This document shows positions 7,957 through 17,299 of a DNA stretch of 64,000 bases, piece after piece (within the stretch, counting starts at the first letter, position 1; every line of letters begins with the position of its first letter). Position numbers and translations under genes: made by a program. Source of the stretch: Flavobacterium sp. HSC-61S13 (GTDB lineage Bacteria > Bacteroidota > Bacteroidia > Flavobacteriales > Flavobacteriaceae); NCBI RefSeq assembly GCF_024171535.1, contig NZ_JALJZV010000002.1, positions 1 to 64,000 on the forward strand. Direction: 5' to 3'. The notes beneath the pieces were generated by a model. The model had not been told where the DNA came from. It ran no database searches and saw nothing but the letters and a program-made list of their open reading frames with translations.

Positions 7957-10900
7957 ATGAAAAAAATATACTATTTAATTTTAGGATTATTATTGCCTTT
8001 TCTACTGCAAGCGCAGTATAAAATCAATACGGTTTGGGGTGATGGAAATACCGCTATAACCAATCAGTCTACAGGATCTGCAACTAGTATTACCCAAGAC
8101 ACTGATGGGAATTTTTATTTGGCAACGGCTGGTAGCCACGTCATTTTAAAAATTACTCCCACTCAGCAAAAAACGGTATTTGCAGGTACAGGAATTGCCG
8201 GTTATAGTGGTGATACTGGGCTCGCTAATGCAGCCACGCTTAATGCACCATCAAGTGTTACTATACAGAATAACAACTTGTATATTGCCGACCAAGGCAA
8301 TCGACGCATTCGAAAAGTTGATTTGGCAACCAATATCATTACTACGGTAGCCGGAGATGGCACGGAAAACACCACAACTAATGGACTCGGTGGATGCGTT
8401 TCAGTAGCTGTAGACAGCAATCAAAATATCTATGTCAGCACCGGTCAAAAAAATACGATACAGAAAATCACTGCAACAGGCATTCATACAACCTATGTCG
8501 GTACAGGCATAGCGGGATTTAACATTGCGGACAATCAAGCAGCAACCGCTGCGTTAAATTCCCCTACTGCTTTATTTATCAAAGACACGGATCTTTACAT
8601 AGCCGACATGGGCAATAGACGCATCCGCAAAGTGAATTTGAACAACGGTCAGCTTTCCAATGTAGCTGGAGACGGTACAACCAACATTACTGGCAACGGT
8701 TTGGGAGGATGTAACGGAGTAACGGTAGATCCGCTAAACAACATCTATGTGAGTGCAGGAGGAAAACACGTTGTTCGCAAAATTACGGCCGGCGGTGTAC
8801 ATACCACCTATGCCGGTACGGGAACTAAAGGCTTTTCTGGAGATAATGGATCCCCAGAACTGGCCAACCTTAAGGGCCCAAGCGGGCTATTATATGCCAA
8901 CTCACAGCTGTACTTCAGTGACTTGGGAAATTACCGCATTCGTTCCATAAAAGACTTCAATTTTGCACCGAACAGCAATAAAGTACTGTTTGTAAAAAAA
9001 GGTTCAAACGGTACTGGTGATAGTTGGAATAATGCGATAGGGGAATTGTCCGATGCCTTAGCATGGGCACGAGATAATGCTAGCAAAAATCTTTGGACTG
9101 CACAAAATCCACTTCAAATCTGGGTTGCCGCAGGCACCTATTTCCCCCAATACAAATTAACCGACTTAGACTTAAGTAACGTGCCAACTACTTCTAGAGA
9201 TCAAACGTTTTACATTGAAAACAACATCAACCTATTTGGAGGATTTGTCGGAACAGAAAACACGGTAAACGACAGAATTTGGAATAGTAATAAAACGATA
9301 TTGAGCGGTGATTTACTAGGTAATGATCTTGCGGAAAGCTTTGATAATCATACAGAAAACACCTATCACGTGGTTACTGCAGTGAATTCCACTTTTACCA
9401 TGGATGGCTTTACCATTAGCGGAGGAAATACTGGAACAACAGGAGCTGTGGCAATAAACACAAGGAATATTTTTAGAACTGCAGGAGCTGGAATGCATGC
9501 TGTATTTTCCAATGTGAAACTCCTGGACGTCGTCTTTGAAAAAAACAAAGGAACCGGAGCAGCAGCTTATATTAAGGACAGTTCCTTTACCTTTAAGAAC
9601 GGTAAGGTTCGAAATAATACTGCCACTAACATTGCAGGTTTTTCTATTGACACTTCTACTGTTAATATCATCAACAGTGCGATCTATAACAATACGGTAT
9701 CCAGTTTGTATGCTGTATTAAATAGTAACGCATCTACCACAGTAATCACCAACACGGTGATCACTAAAAACACCTCTGGAGGTACAACAGCCTTTCAAGG
9801 TACGATGGCATCATCTGTACCGGCTACTCAAATCTACAACAGCATCATTTGGGATAATACCACGGGGCCAGGATTAGACACTTCTGTCAATTTTATAGCG
9901 CTTAACAATATCACAAAAAATGTGCTCACAGGCAATTGGAATGTCGACCCACAGTTTACTAATGCGGCAAACAACGATTTTAGTTTAAAAATGGCCAGCC
10001 CTGCTAGAGATAAGGGTAATAATATTTACTATACAACAGCCGGTGGTAACCTGCAAAACGATCGAGATTTAGGGAATTTTGCTCGTTTGAGCGAGGCGAA
10101 TATTGACTTGGGCGCTTATGAGCTTCAAATCCCACTTATTCCATTGGCAGTTACTCTAAACCCAACCCATATCCAGTGTCATGGTACGCTTACAGGAGCT
10201 CTTACTACAACCGTTGTTGGAGGAATTGCTCCATACACCTATCAATGGCTAGACGGATCATCAACAACTGCTACGAGATCCAGTTTAGGTTCGGGCAGCT
10301 ATACAGTGATCGTTACTGATGCTATTGGCGGAACAGCTACTACAACTATTACCCTAACACAGCCGTTGAGCGCTATGACAACAACCGGAAGTTTTAGACC
10401 CGTAAGTTGTAATGGTGGTTCTAACGGAACGGCAACCGTTGTAGTTTCAGGAGGAATAAGCCCTTACACCTATACTTGGAACAACAGCTCATCAACTAGC
10501 GATACCGCTACAGGTTTGACTGTTGGTTTCCATACCGTAACGGCAACCGATGCCAATGGATGTCAAATATCTAGAACTTTCACTATCACGCAGCCTACGG
10601 TTTTAAATGCATCTACTAGTCAAACCAATTTAGCTTGTTTTAATGGAGTTACAGGTATTGCATCAGTAACCCCAACAGGAGGAACAGCACCATATACCTA
10701 TTTATGGTCTAATGGCGCAAGCTCACAAACTATTTCTGGACTAGCAGCAGGACAATACAGTGTCGAGATCACCGATTTCAATAGCTGTACCGTTACCAAA
10801 ACCATAATGCTGACCCAACCAACTGCCCTGGCAGTAACAGAAACCCACACCAATGTTAGTTGCAACGGAGGTTCTAACGGTTCAGGAACTATAAATGTCA

Positions 10901-13900
10901 CCGGAGGTACACCGCCTTATAGTTACTCTTGGGCTCCAGTTGGAGGAAATCTACAGACAGCTACAGGACTGAGAGCAGGCACTTACACCGTAACCATTAC
11001 GGATAGTAATTCTTGTACAACTACTAAATCGGTTAGCATCACCGAACCTGAGCCGCTTTTAGTTACCGAATCCAGCACTAATATCAATTGCTATGCAGCG
11101 GCAAACGGAACTGCAGAAGTATCGGTTAGCGGAGGTAGATTGCCTTATAGCTACCAGTGGTCTAATGGAGCAACCACGTCAAAAATTTCCAATTTGAATG
11201 TAGGAAACTACCATGTAACCATTTCCGATGGTAATGGATGTACAAAAACGGCCTCCTTTCTTATAAAGCAACCCCTAGCGCCTTTAGAGGCTAGTTCGAC
11301 TTTAACAATGGTTAGTTGTAGTGAAAACAACAACGGCGTTGCTGCTGTAACACCTAGTGGTGGTACTGCTCCGTATACCTATTTATGGAATACTGGCGCA
11401 AGCACACCAAGCATCTCTAATTTAACTGCAGGTGATTACAATGTAGTGATTACCGATGCAAGCGGATGTTCTATCACGGTTAACATGACCATTACGCAGC
11501 CTTCACCTTTGGCTACGTCTGGAAGTCAGGTTAATATTAGTTGTGCTGGTGCTGCAACCGGATCAGCTAACGTAAGTGTTTCTGGTGGAACTGGAACATA
11601 CAGTTATTCCTGGTCTCCTTCAGGTGGAACTAGCGCCAATGCGACCGAATTAACTGCTGGAAATTATACAGTAACCATCACGGACGCCAACAATTGTCAA
11701 ATCACGAGAAGTTTTAATATTACAGAGCCCCAGACTTTCGATGCGACGAGTTCGCAAACTAACGTCAGTTGCAATGCCCTGTCTGACGGAACTGCTACAG
11801 TCACTGCTACAGGAGGAACGGGAATTTACACCTATTCCTGGTATCCTACAGGCGGAACTGCCGCTACTGCGACAGGTCTCACCGCAGGTAATTATACCGT
11901 GACTATAACTGATTCCAATCTATGTAGTATCACTAGAAGCTTTACCATTGAAGGCTCTATACCCTTAACGCTTTTAGAAAAACAAGTTAATGTGAGCTGT
12001 TATGGTGGATCAAACGGATCGGCTACGGTTACCATGACTGGCGGAACCACTCCATATACTTATTTATGGTCAAATAACGCGACTACACCAACGGCTACAG
12101 GACTAAGTGCCGGTACTTACGAGGTGGAAATCACTGATGCGAAGGGTTGTACTCGTAGTACATCATTTACCATTACAGAACCTTCGCTGTTAATTCCATC
12201 TACGACACAAACCGACATCGTTTGTTATGGCACAGCCACAGGTACTGCGACCGTAAACTCAATTGGAGGAACAGCGCCTTATACTTACTTATGGTCCAAT
12301 GGTGCTACAACACCAACCATCACTGACTTAACAGCAGCTACCTATACAGTAATTGTTACGGACTACAAAGGTTGTACTACTAGCACCAGTGTCGATATAT
12401 CTCAACGCAGTGCATTGACGGTTACAGCATCACAAGTCGATGTAAGTTGTCTGGGCGAAGCCAACGGCTCGGCTACCGTACTCGTTAGTGGAGGATCACC
12501 GGGTTACACCTATTTCTGGGCACCTAGTGGTGGCTCTGAAGCCACGGCCTCAAATCTAGCAGCTGGACAGTATACCGTGACCATCACAGATGCTAATGAA
12601 TGTACAACTGTTAAGGAGATAACCATCGCTTCCTATGCGCTGACCACAGTATGGAACGGCACAGCATGGAGTAATGGAAGTCCAAACTCCTTGCAATATA
12701 GAGCGGTTTTCGAAGCTGATTTCAATTCTACAGCAAACTTAACAGCTTGTTCAATATCCGTAGAAAACAAAGCCAAGGTTACCATCAAATCTGGACATAC
12801 CTTAACCGTTAATCACCGCGTAGACATTGAAGTAGGCGCTGACTTGATTATCGAGGACAAAGCCAACTTATTGCAAATTGAAAACGTTGCCAATTCGGGT
12901 ATCGCAACAGTAATTAGCAACAGTACACCGATGAAATGGTTAGACTATACTTTATGGTCGTCACCTGTAAGTGGACAAAATGTATTTGGATTTTCACCTG
13001 AAACGGTAAAGAATAGAATCTTTACTTATAAAGGAAGCGTTCAATTAGTCAATCAATCTCCGATTGATAACAGCACGCTTTCCAGCAGTTCAACCATGGA
13101 AGTGGGTTATGGTTATTTATTTAGAGCACCAAACACCTACTACAACTCCCTACCAAACGCGTTAAGTTATACAGGGAAATTTAAAGGGGTGTTAAACAAC
13201 GGACCGATATCGGTAAACACGTATGCAGCAGACTTTACCTCTATTGGTAATCCGTATCCATCTGCCTTAGATTTATCTGCTATCGTAACCGATTATAACG
13301 CGACGGCCTATTTCTATACCAATTCCTATCCGTATGTCAACGGAGCTTATACTGGGAATAATTATGCCAGCTACAACAGCACCGGCTCAACGAGTTCTGG
13401 TAATGGTGTGATTCCAACAGGAATAGTACAAAAAGGACAAGGTTTTATACTAGAGACTCTAGCTAGCACTATTGAATTCAACAATAGCATGCGTGTGAAT
13501 ACTGCCGGAGCGATGATGAAACCCGCTTTTGTAGAGCGTCACAGATATTGGATTGACCTTAAGGACGATAAAACCAAAGAATTGTACAACCAAATATTGG
13601 TCGGTTATCTCGATGGTGCCTCTAGCGCTTTTGACCACGGAAAAGACGCTAAGCTATTTGGTCATGAAGGAACGGCTCTATACACTTTGATTGATCAAGA
13701 CCAAACCGCTTATGTCATTCAAGGTAAAGGCTTACCTTTTACCGATACAGACAAAGTAGCTCTTGGATTTAAAGCTGTTGAAGCAGGGAATTTCAGTGTA
13801 AAAATCAATCATGTTGATGGATTGTTCCAACAAAATCAACGTATCATTTTATTGGATAAGCTATTGAATACCGAACACGACCTTACTTTAGGCGACTACG

Positions 13901-14220
13901 CTTTTAGCAGTGAAAGTGGTGTGTTTAACCAGCGTTTTGAGATTGTGTACGCGTCGCCGAAACTCGCCATCGATCAACCTAAAGACAAAGAAGTTAGCGA
14001 TTGGTTGGCCTATAAAAAAGGAGATGTCTTCCAAATCGAGAGTATTGGTTTTGATATACAACATATCGAAGTCTATGATATGCTGGGAAAACGACTGTTT
14101 AAATCGACAAAAATCGATGCTAAAAATTATGTCTTACCGGTGATCAACAACCAGCAAATACTGCTTATCAAACTCCAAACGATGGGGAACCAAACTTTAT
14201 ACAAAAAAGTAAAAAATTAG
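7957..14220 (+). CDS. Giant SprB-repeat surface protein with T9SS sorting tail
   Basis: The 2087-residue protein has a signal peptide (1-20, ending LLQAQ). Residues about 21-335 carry NHL-type beta-propeller repeats (LYIADQGNRRIRKV, TTVAGDGT). Residues about 345-720 form a parallel beta-helix-like region ending DLGAYELQ. Eleven SprB repeats of about 75 residues follow (about 726-1560; GGTxPYTYxWSNGAxT..GLxAGxYTVTITDxNxCT). A poorly defined beta-rich region comes next, then a C-terminal type IX sorting domain (about 2010-2087; IEVYDMLGKRLFKS). SprB repeats are named for the Flavobacterium johnsoniae gliding adhesin, but this is far shorter and not SprB itself. It is likely a T9SS-exported adhesin. 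It is the last gene of the collar operon and is followed by a strong terminator. Confidence 0.88.
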   Translation: MKKIYYLILGLLLPFLLQAQYKINTVWGDGNTAITNQSTGSATSITQDTDGNFYLATAGSHVILKITPTQQKTVFAGTGIAGYSGDTGLANAATLNAPSSVTIQNNNLYIADQGNRRIRKVDLATNIITTVAGDGTENTTTNGLGGCVSVAVDSNQNIYVSTGQKNTIQKITATGIHTTYVGTGIAGFNIADNQAATAALNSPTALFIKDTDLYIADMGNRRIRKVNLNNGQLSNVAGDGTTNITGNGLGGCNGVTVDPLNNIYVSAGGKHVVRKITAGGVHTTYAGTGTKGFSGDNGSPELANLKGPSGLLYANSQLYFSDLGNYRIRSIKDFNFAPNSNKVLFVKKGSNGTGDSWNNAIGELSDALAWARDNASKNLWTAQNPLQIWVAAGTYFPQYKLTDLDLSNVPTTSRDQTFYIENNINLFGGFVGTENTVNDRIWNSNKTILSGDLLGNDLAESFDNHTENTYHVVTAVNSTFTMDGFTISGGNTGTTGAVAINTRNIFRTAGAGMHAVFSNVKLLDVVFEKNKGTGAAAYIKDSSFTFKNGKVRNNTATNIAGFSIDTSTVNIINSAIYNNTVSSLYAVLNSNASTTVITNTVITKNTSGGTTAFQGTMASSVPATQIYNSIIWDNTTGPGLDTSVNFIALNNITKNVLTGNWNVDPQFTNAANNDFSLKMASPARDKGNNIYYTTAGGNLQNDRDLGNFARLSEANIDLGAYELQIPLIPLAVTLNPTHIQCHGTLTGALTTTVVGGIAPYTYQWLDGSSTTATRSSLGSGSYTVIVTDAIGGTATTTITLTQPLSAMTTTGSFRPVSCNGGSNGTATVVVSGGISPYTYTWNNSSSTSDTATGLTVGFHTVTATDANGCQISRTFTITQPTVLNASTSQTNLACFNGVTGIASVTPTGGTAPYTYLWSNGASSQTISGLAAGQYSVEITDFNSCTVTKTIMLTQPTALAVTETHTNVSCNGGSNGSGTINVTGGTPPYSYSWAPVGGNLQTATGLRAGTYTVTITDSNSCTTTKSVSITEPEPLLVTESSTNINCYAAANGTAEVSVSGGRLPYSYQWSNGATTSKISNLNVGNYHVTISDGNGCTKTASFLIKQPLAPLEASSTLTMVSCSENNNGVAAVTPSGGTAPYTYLWNTGASTPSISNLTAGDYNVVITDASGCSITVNMTITQPSPLATSGSQVNISCAGAATGSANVSVSGGTGTYSYSWSPSGGTSANATELTAGNYTVTITDANNCQITRSFNITEPQTFDATSSQTNVSCNALSDGTATVTATGGTGIYTYSWYPTGGTAATATGLTAGNYTVTITDSNLCSITRSFTIEGSIPLTLLEKQVNVSCYGGSNGSATVTMTGGTTPYTYLWSNNATTPTATGLSAGTYEVEITDAKGCTRSTSFTITEPSLLIPSTTQTDIVCYGTATGTATVNSIGGTAPYTYLWSNGATTPTITDLTAATYTVIVTDYKGCTTSTSVDISQRSALTVTASQVDVSCLGEANGSATVLVSGGSPGYTYFWAPSGGSEATASNLAAGQYTVTITDANECTTVKEITIASYALTTVWNGTAWSNGSPNSLQYRAVFEADFNSTANLTACSISVENKAKVTIKSGHTLTVNHRVDIEVGADLIIEDKANLLQIENVANSGIATVISNSTPMKWLDYTLWSSPVSGQNVFGFSPETVKNRIFTYKGSVQLVNQSPIDNSTLSSSSTMEVGYGYLFRAPNTYYNSLPNALSYTGKFKGVLNNGPISVNTYAADFTSIGNPYPSALDLSAIVTDYNATAYFYTNSYPYVNGAYTGNNYASYNSTGSTSSGNGVIPTGIVQKGQGFILETLASTIEFNNSMRVNTAGAMMKPAFVERHRYWIDLKDDKTKELYNQILVGYLDGASSAFDHGKDAKLFGHEGTALYTLIDQDQTAYVIQGKGLPFTDTDKVALGFKAVEAGNFSVKINHVDGLFQQNQRIILLDKLLNTEHDLTLGDYAFSSESGVFNQRFEIVYASPKLAIDQPKDKEVSDWLAYKKGDVFQIESIGFDIQHIEVYDMLGKRLFKSTKIDAKNYVLPVINNQQILLIKLQTMGNQTLYKKVKN
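10132..12633 (+). repeat. Eleven SprB-type repeats within the giant protein
   Basis: Each unit is about 225 bp/75 residues and starts with a Cys-containing strand (NVSCNGGSNGSATV type), passes GGTxPYTYxW, and ends TVTITDxNGCT..ITQP. Two conserved Cys per unit (most units) could form a disulfide. Copies have drifted from one another at DNA level, so recombination between them should be limited. Confidence 0.9.
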
Positions 14221-14231
14221 AGTCACTTTAT

Positions 14232-14259
14232 CCCGTTGCTCTGACGAGCAACGGGTTTT
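14232..14259 (+). terminator. Intrinsic terminator of the collar/SprB operon
   Basis: A perfect 10-bp stem, CCCGTTGCTC with GAGCAACGGG, has a TGAC loop and is followed by TTTT, 11 nt after the stop codon. Confidence 0.92.
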
Positions 14260-14356
14260 AAAATCAAGAACCAGACCAGCAGAACGCGGCAAGGCTTAAC
14301 TAAAAAATTGACCCGATAAACAACCCACAGCTATTCATTTAAAACCAATAATAAAT

Positions 14357-14578
14357 ATGAAAAAATATCTAAACAGCTTACTGCTCCCTGCAATTGTCAT
14401 AGCTACTACTCTAAGCGCTTATGCACAACCGGGTAATCCAAACGGAGAACCCGATGAACCACCAGTACCTATTGATGATTATATCCCTCATTTTATCGTC
14501 TTAGCCGTGGTAATCGCCGCATTCTGGTTTTATAAGCAATCTCAGAAGAAAAAGAAACCACGCAGATCGGAATATTAA
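14357..14578 (+). CDS. Small signal-peptide and C-terminal-anchor protein (PID-CTERM-like)
   Basis: The 73-residue protein has a signal peptide (cleavage near AYAQP), a short Pro/Glu-rich mature segment (PGNPNGEPDEPPVP), then IDDYIPHFIVLAVVIAAFWFY as a membrane helix, and a basic tail (KKKKPRR). The Pro-Ile-Asp before the helix and the basic end match the general plan of the short PID-CTERM proteins common in Bacteroidota, whose sorting role is unknown. It stands alone between two terminators and may have its own promoter. No function can be assigned. Confidence 0.7.
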   Translation: MKKYLNSLLLPAIVIATTLSAYAQPGNPNGEPDEPPVPIDDYIPHFIVLAVVIAAFWFYKQSQKKKKPRRSEY

Positions 14579-14591
14579 GTACCTTTTTTAC

Positions 14592-14628
14592 AAAAACCTT
14601 AGACCTAAAACGTCTAAGGTTTTTTTTT
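14592..14628 (+). terminator. Intrinsic terminator after the small anchor protein
   Basis: The stem AACCTTAGAC / GTCTAAGGTT has a 7-nt loop and is followed by a long T run, with A residues on the other side, so it may also act in reverse. Confidence 0.9.
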
Positions 14629-14809
14629 AGGATTTTATACTACTTAAGAGTATAATTCGAAATAAAATACTAAAAATTATCTCAATTTTAGAATTAAGTG
14701 ACTAATTAACTGTAAAAAACAGTTCTTAACACCCTGACAAACCATACGGTATATTTAAAAAAAACGTTACCAATACATACAGATTTAACAAAATATCATT
14801 TAAATAAAA

Positions 14810-14817
14810 TATATTTG
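14810..14817 (+). promoter_or_regulatory. Promoter-like -7 box for the AraC-type regulator
   Basis: TATATTTG matches the Bacteroidota TAnnTTTG element, with TTTAAC about 20 nt upstream as a weak -33. The predicted transcript would have a leader of roughly 55 nt before the ATG at 14880. Nothing else was seen in 14629-14879. Confidence 0.45.
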
Positions 14818-14879
14818 CATGAAAATACCTTATAATCACAAAATCTTAACAACGTCAATTAACGGCGTTTTGCTTAACT

Positions 14880-15749
14880 ATGTCCATCCATATCCCCCAT
14901 CCTGAATTTATCAGCCAGTTAAAAAATATTTGTTTGTTAAGTCTAGATACGTTAATAGCAAAATATCCCGAGGTGGTACAACCTCAACGTTGGCCGTGTT
15001 ATTCGATATTTTGGACGGGAAAACAGGTATATAATCACGTCATCAATAATACCCTCATCACCATTCCTGAGAATCATTTTTTATTTATTGGGCCAAACCA
15101 ACTACATCATTTTATAGACAAGAAAAACAAACATGCTTATTTGCTGATATTCAACAGTATTTTTTATAGTCGTACGGAGATAGAAAATCACCAATTGGAA
15201 AACAACCCGCTATTTGTGAATAATGACAGATACTATATTGCTGAAAATTTCATCGATAAAATCTCTGTCTTTAAAAACGCTTATTTTAGATATTTACAGG
15301 ATCCCGAAGAGCTTTCATTAGTCAATCCGGTTAAAAGAAATATTGCACATAATATAGTCGAACGCATCTTATTAAACGGTTTAGAGAAAAACGATACCGC
15401 AATACAAGAACCGATCCATGCCATTTCTGAGTTTAAAATAGCGACCCATTTCAAAAAAATGGCCTTAGAAAAAATCAATGATGAAAAGAATGTTGGTTAT
15501 TATGCCGATCGTTTAAACATCACAAAACGCAGTTTAGATAAAGCTACAGAAAAAGTGTTTGGAAAGACAGCCAAGTCCCTATTGATTGATATTTTGATCG
15601 AAAAATCTAAAACTTTATTGGTCAATACAGACCTGTCCGTTAAGGAGATTTGCATCGAATTGGGCTTCAGTCAAGAGACTAATTTTAGTTCTTTTTTTAA
15701 GAATTACACCCAAGAATCTCCTTCGGATTTTCGTGCTAAATACTTTTAA
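14880..15749 (+). CDS. AraC-family regulator next to the pilus-like locus
   Basis: The 289-residue soluble protein has an N-terminal cupin-like sensing half (about 20-130) and a C-terminal AraC domain (about 200-289; VGYYADRLNITKRSLDKATE and VKEICIELGFSQETNFSSFF). It lacks membrane segments, unlike the other two AraC proteins in this window. It lies directly upstream of and in line with the pilin-like gene. By analogy with CfaD/Rns, AraC activators of CFA/I and CS1 fimbriae, it is a likely activator of that locus; this is inference from position. Confidence 0.8.
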   Translation: MSIHIPHPEFISQLKNICLLSLDTLIAKYPEVVQPQRWPCYSIFWTGKQVYNHVINNTLITIPENHFLFIGPNQLHHFIDKKNKHAYLLIFNSIFYSRTEIENHQLENNPLFVNNDRYYIAENFIDKISVFKNAYFRYLQDPEELSLVNPVKRNIAHNIVERILLNGLEKNDTAIQEPIHAISEFKIATHFKKMALEKINDEKNVGYYADRLNITKRSLDKATEKVFGKTAKSLLIDILIEKSKTLLVNTDLSVKEICIELGFSQETNFSSFFKNYTQESPSDFRAKYF

Positions 15750-15822
15750 AACACCTTAAAAAAAATGATTTTTATCATATTCTAATTGTATTTTTTCATC
15801 AGTCGTTTTTAAAAAGTCGCAT

Positions 15823-15830
15823 TACATTTG
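15823..15830 (+). promoter_or_regulatory. Promoter-like -7 box for the pilin-like gene
   Basis: TACATTTG is a perfect TAnnTTTG match 47 nt upstream of the ATG at 15878. A T-rich stretch lies about 15 nt further upstream. It lies between the AraC gene and the pilin gene, so the pilin can be transcribed on its own. Confidence 0.5.
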
Positions 15831-15877
15831 CATCGCTTCAAATCACACACCACGGAGCAACATAAAAACGACAAAAA

Positions 15878-16420
15878 ATGAAAAAAACACTTCTATTATG
15901 CCTATTATTAGCTACAGTAGCTTTTAATAATCAAGCTTTTGCACAAGATGTAACTTTAAAAGTTACTTTGCGCCCAATTCAAACTATTTTGATCAACCCT
16001 GCACAAAAAATCGTTGATTTGAATTACGCTACGAAAGAAAATTATTCTAACGGAGTAAAATTAGATCAGGTGGATCACATCAGTATTTATAGCACCGGTG
16101 GCTTTGCAGTAAAAGTAAAATCTGCTTCACCAACTTTAGGTAGTGCACATACTGGAATCAGTGAAAAAATTGATGCAACAGATATCGTAATTACACCAAC
16201 TTTAAGTACAACAACACCACTTGCTGGTTCTACTTTAAGTGCTGTAAGTTTATCCACTACGCCTAAGACGTTAATCACGAATACTACTGGAGGAATCGAC
16301 AAAAGTTTTAACATCAACTATGCCGCTGCAGGTGGAGGAAAGTATGTTAACAAATATTTCAACGTGGAAAGCCCAACGGTATATACTACTACTGTAACTT
16401 ATACTATTGAAGCTCAATAA
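15878..16420 (+). CDS. Candidate major pilin of a chaperone-usher-like system
   Basis: The 180-residue protein has a signal peptide ending AFAQ (23). The mature protein starts DVTLKVTLRPIQTILINPAQ, an alternating hydrophobic strand with an internal Pro. That is the same plan as the donor strand at the start of CFA/I-type major pilins (ITVTASVDPVIDLL). The body is beta-strand and Ser/Thr rich, and it ends YTTTVTYTIEAQ, a typical terminal strand. No Cys is present. It is followed by a terminator and then by chaperone, adhesin-like and usher-like genes. No family assignment is certain; the pilin role rests on size, signal peptide, strand pattern and neighbours. Confidence 0.6.
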   Translation: MKKTLLLCLLLATVAFNNQAFAQDVTLKVTLRPIQTILINPAQKIVDLNYATKENYSNGVKLDQVDHISIYSTGGFAVKVKSASPTLGSAHTGISEKIDATDIVITPTLSTTTPLAGSTLSAVSLSTTPKTLITNTTGGIDKSFNINYAAAGGGKYVNKYFNVESPTVYTTTVTYTIEAQ

Positions 16421-16449
16421 TAAAAGATCCCGTTATTATTTATAGAAAA

Positions 16450-16488
16450 GAGCAATTAGGAATAGTATTTCTAATTGCTCTTTTTATT
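16450..16488 (+). terminator. Intergenic terminator between pilin and chaperone genes
   Basis: The 10-bp stem GAGCAATTAG / CTAATTGCTC has an 11-nt loop and is followed by TTTTTATT. The hairpin ends 20 nt before the chaperone start. Unless an additional promoter exists, the downstream genes would be expressed by read-through at a lower level than the pilin. Confidence 0.85.
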
Positions 16489-16501
16489 ATACCTTAGTCT
16501 T

Positions 16502-17299
16502 ATGATTTTATCTCAAAGGTTTTCCATATTGGCGGTATTGCTTATTATTTGTAGCAACCTATACGCACAGTCGGGCTTGTCGGTAAGTCCTCCAAGAAAC
16601 TATTTTACGGTAGCGGTCGGGCAAAGTGAAAGCAAAAAAGTATTGGTTAGCAACCCGAGCAAAACCTCGCGTTTAGACTTAGCCGTTTCATTAAACGACT
16701 GGAGTTATGACGAGTTGGGCAATAATGTGATTTATGATGCTGGAACGAGAGACAATTCGTGTGCGAACTGGATTTCGATAGCGCCGCAGTCTTTTTTTTC
16801 CTTAGCACCGGGCGAAAGTTATGAGATGGAATTGATTGTTTCGATTCCCAACAATCTCAGCACAACCATTCCCGTTCATACAGCAATGCTGTATATCACT
16901 CAAATCAATCCCGAGGATGCCGTTAACGAACACGGTACCAATATTAAAGTATCAGTTCGTACGGGTATTAAAATATACCAGCGTTTTCCTGGGGCGAGAT
17001 TACCCGAATTGGAAATTCAAAATTTTGCTTACGACAAAGAGAATCTTATATTAGACTTTGACAACACTGGAAATATCTGGGCCGACGGTACCTTAACTTG
17101 CGAATTAATCAATCAAGAAACCGGAAAAAAAATAAGTCTTCCCGATACGGTATTTTATACCATTCCGAAAGATCAAAGAAAGGTTGTGATCACCTTACCA
17201 GCTGGACTTGAAAAGGGGAAATACATCGCTACTTCGATGTTGAATTATGGTGAAAATGCAACTATCAAAATGGCCGAATTAAGCTTTACTCATGAATAA
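16502..17299 (+). CDS. PapD-like periplasmic fimbrial chaperone
   Basis: An in-frame ATG at 16475 lies inside the terminator stem, and starting there would put extra hydrophobic residues ahead of a normal signal peptide. The ATG at 16502 is chosen, giving 265 residues with a signal peptide ending NLYAQ. The mature protein begins SGLSVSPPRNYFTVAVGQSESKKVLVSNPS, matching the first strands of a PapD-like Ig domain. It has a second beta domain from about residue 165. Its length is near that of CfaA/CooB-type chaperones. The expected role is to hold pilin and adhesin subunits in the periplasm. The stop overlaps the next start by 8 nt. Confidence 0.7.
   Translation: MILSQRFSILAVLLIICSNLYAQSGLSVSPPRNYFTVAVGQSESKKVLVSNPSKTSRLDLAVSLNDWSYDELGNNVIYDAGTRDNSCANWISIAPQSFFSLAPGESYEMELIVSIPNNLSTTIPVHTAMLYITQINPEDAVNEHGTNIKVSVRTGIKIYQRFPGARLPELEIQNFAYDKENLILDFDNTGNIWADGTLTCELINQETGKKISLPDTVFYTIPKDQRKVVITLPAGLEKGKYIATSMLNYGENATIKMAELSFTHE

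Noticed and set aside
7957..14220. The giant gene as sprB.
   Set aside because: SprB is about three times longer and lies in a gliding operon; only the repeat type is shared.
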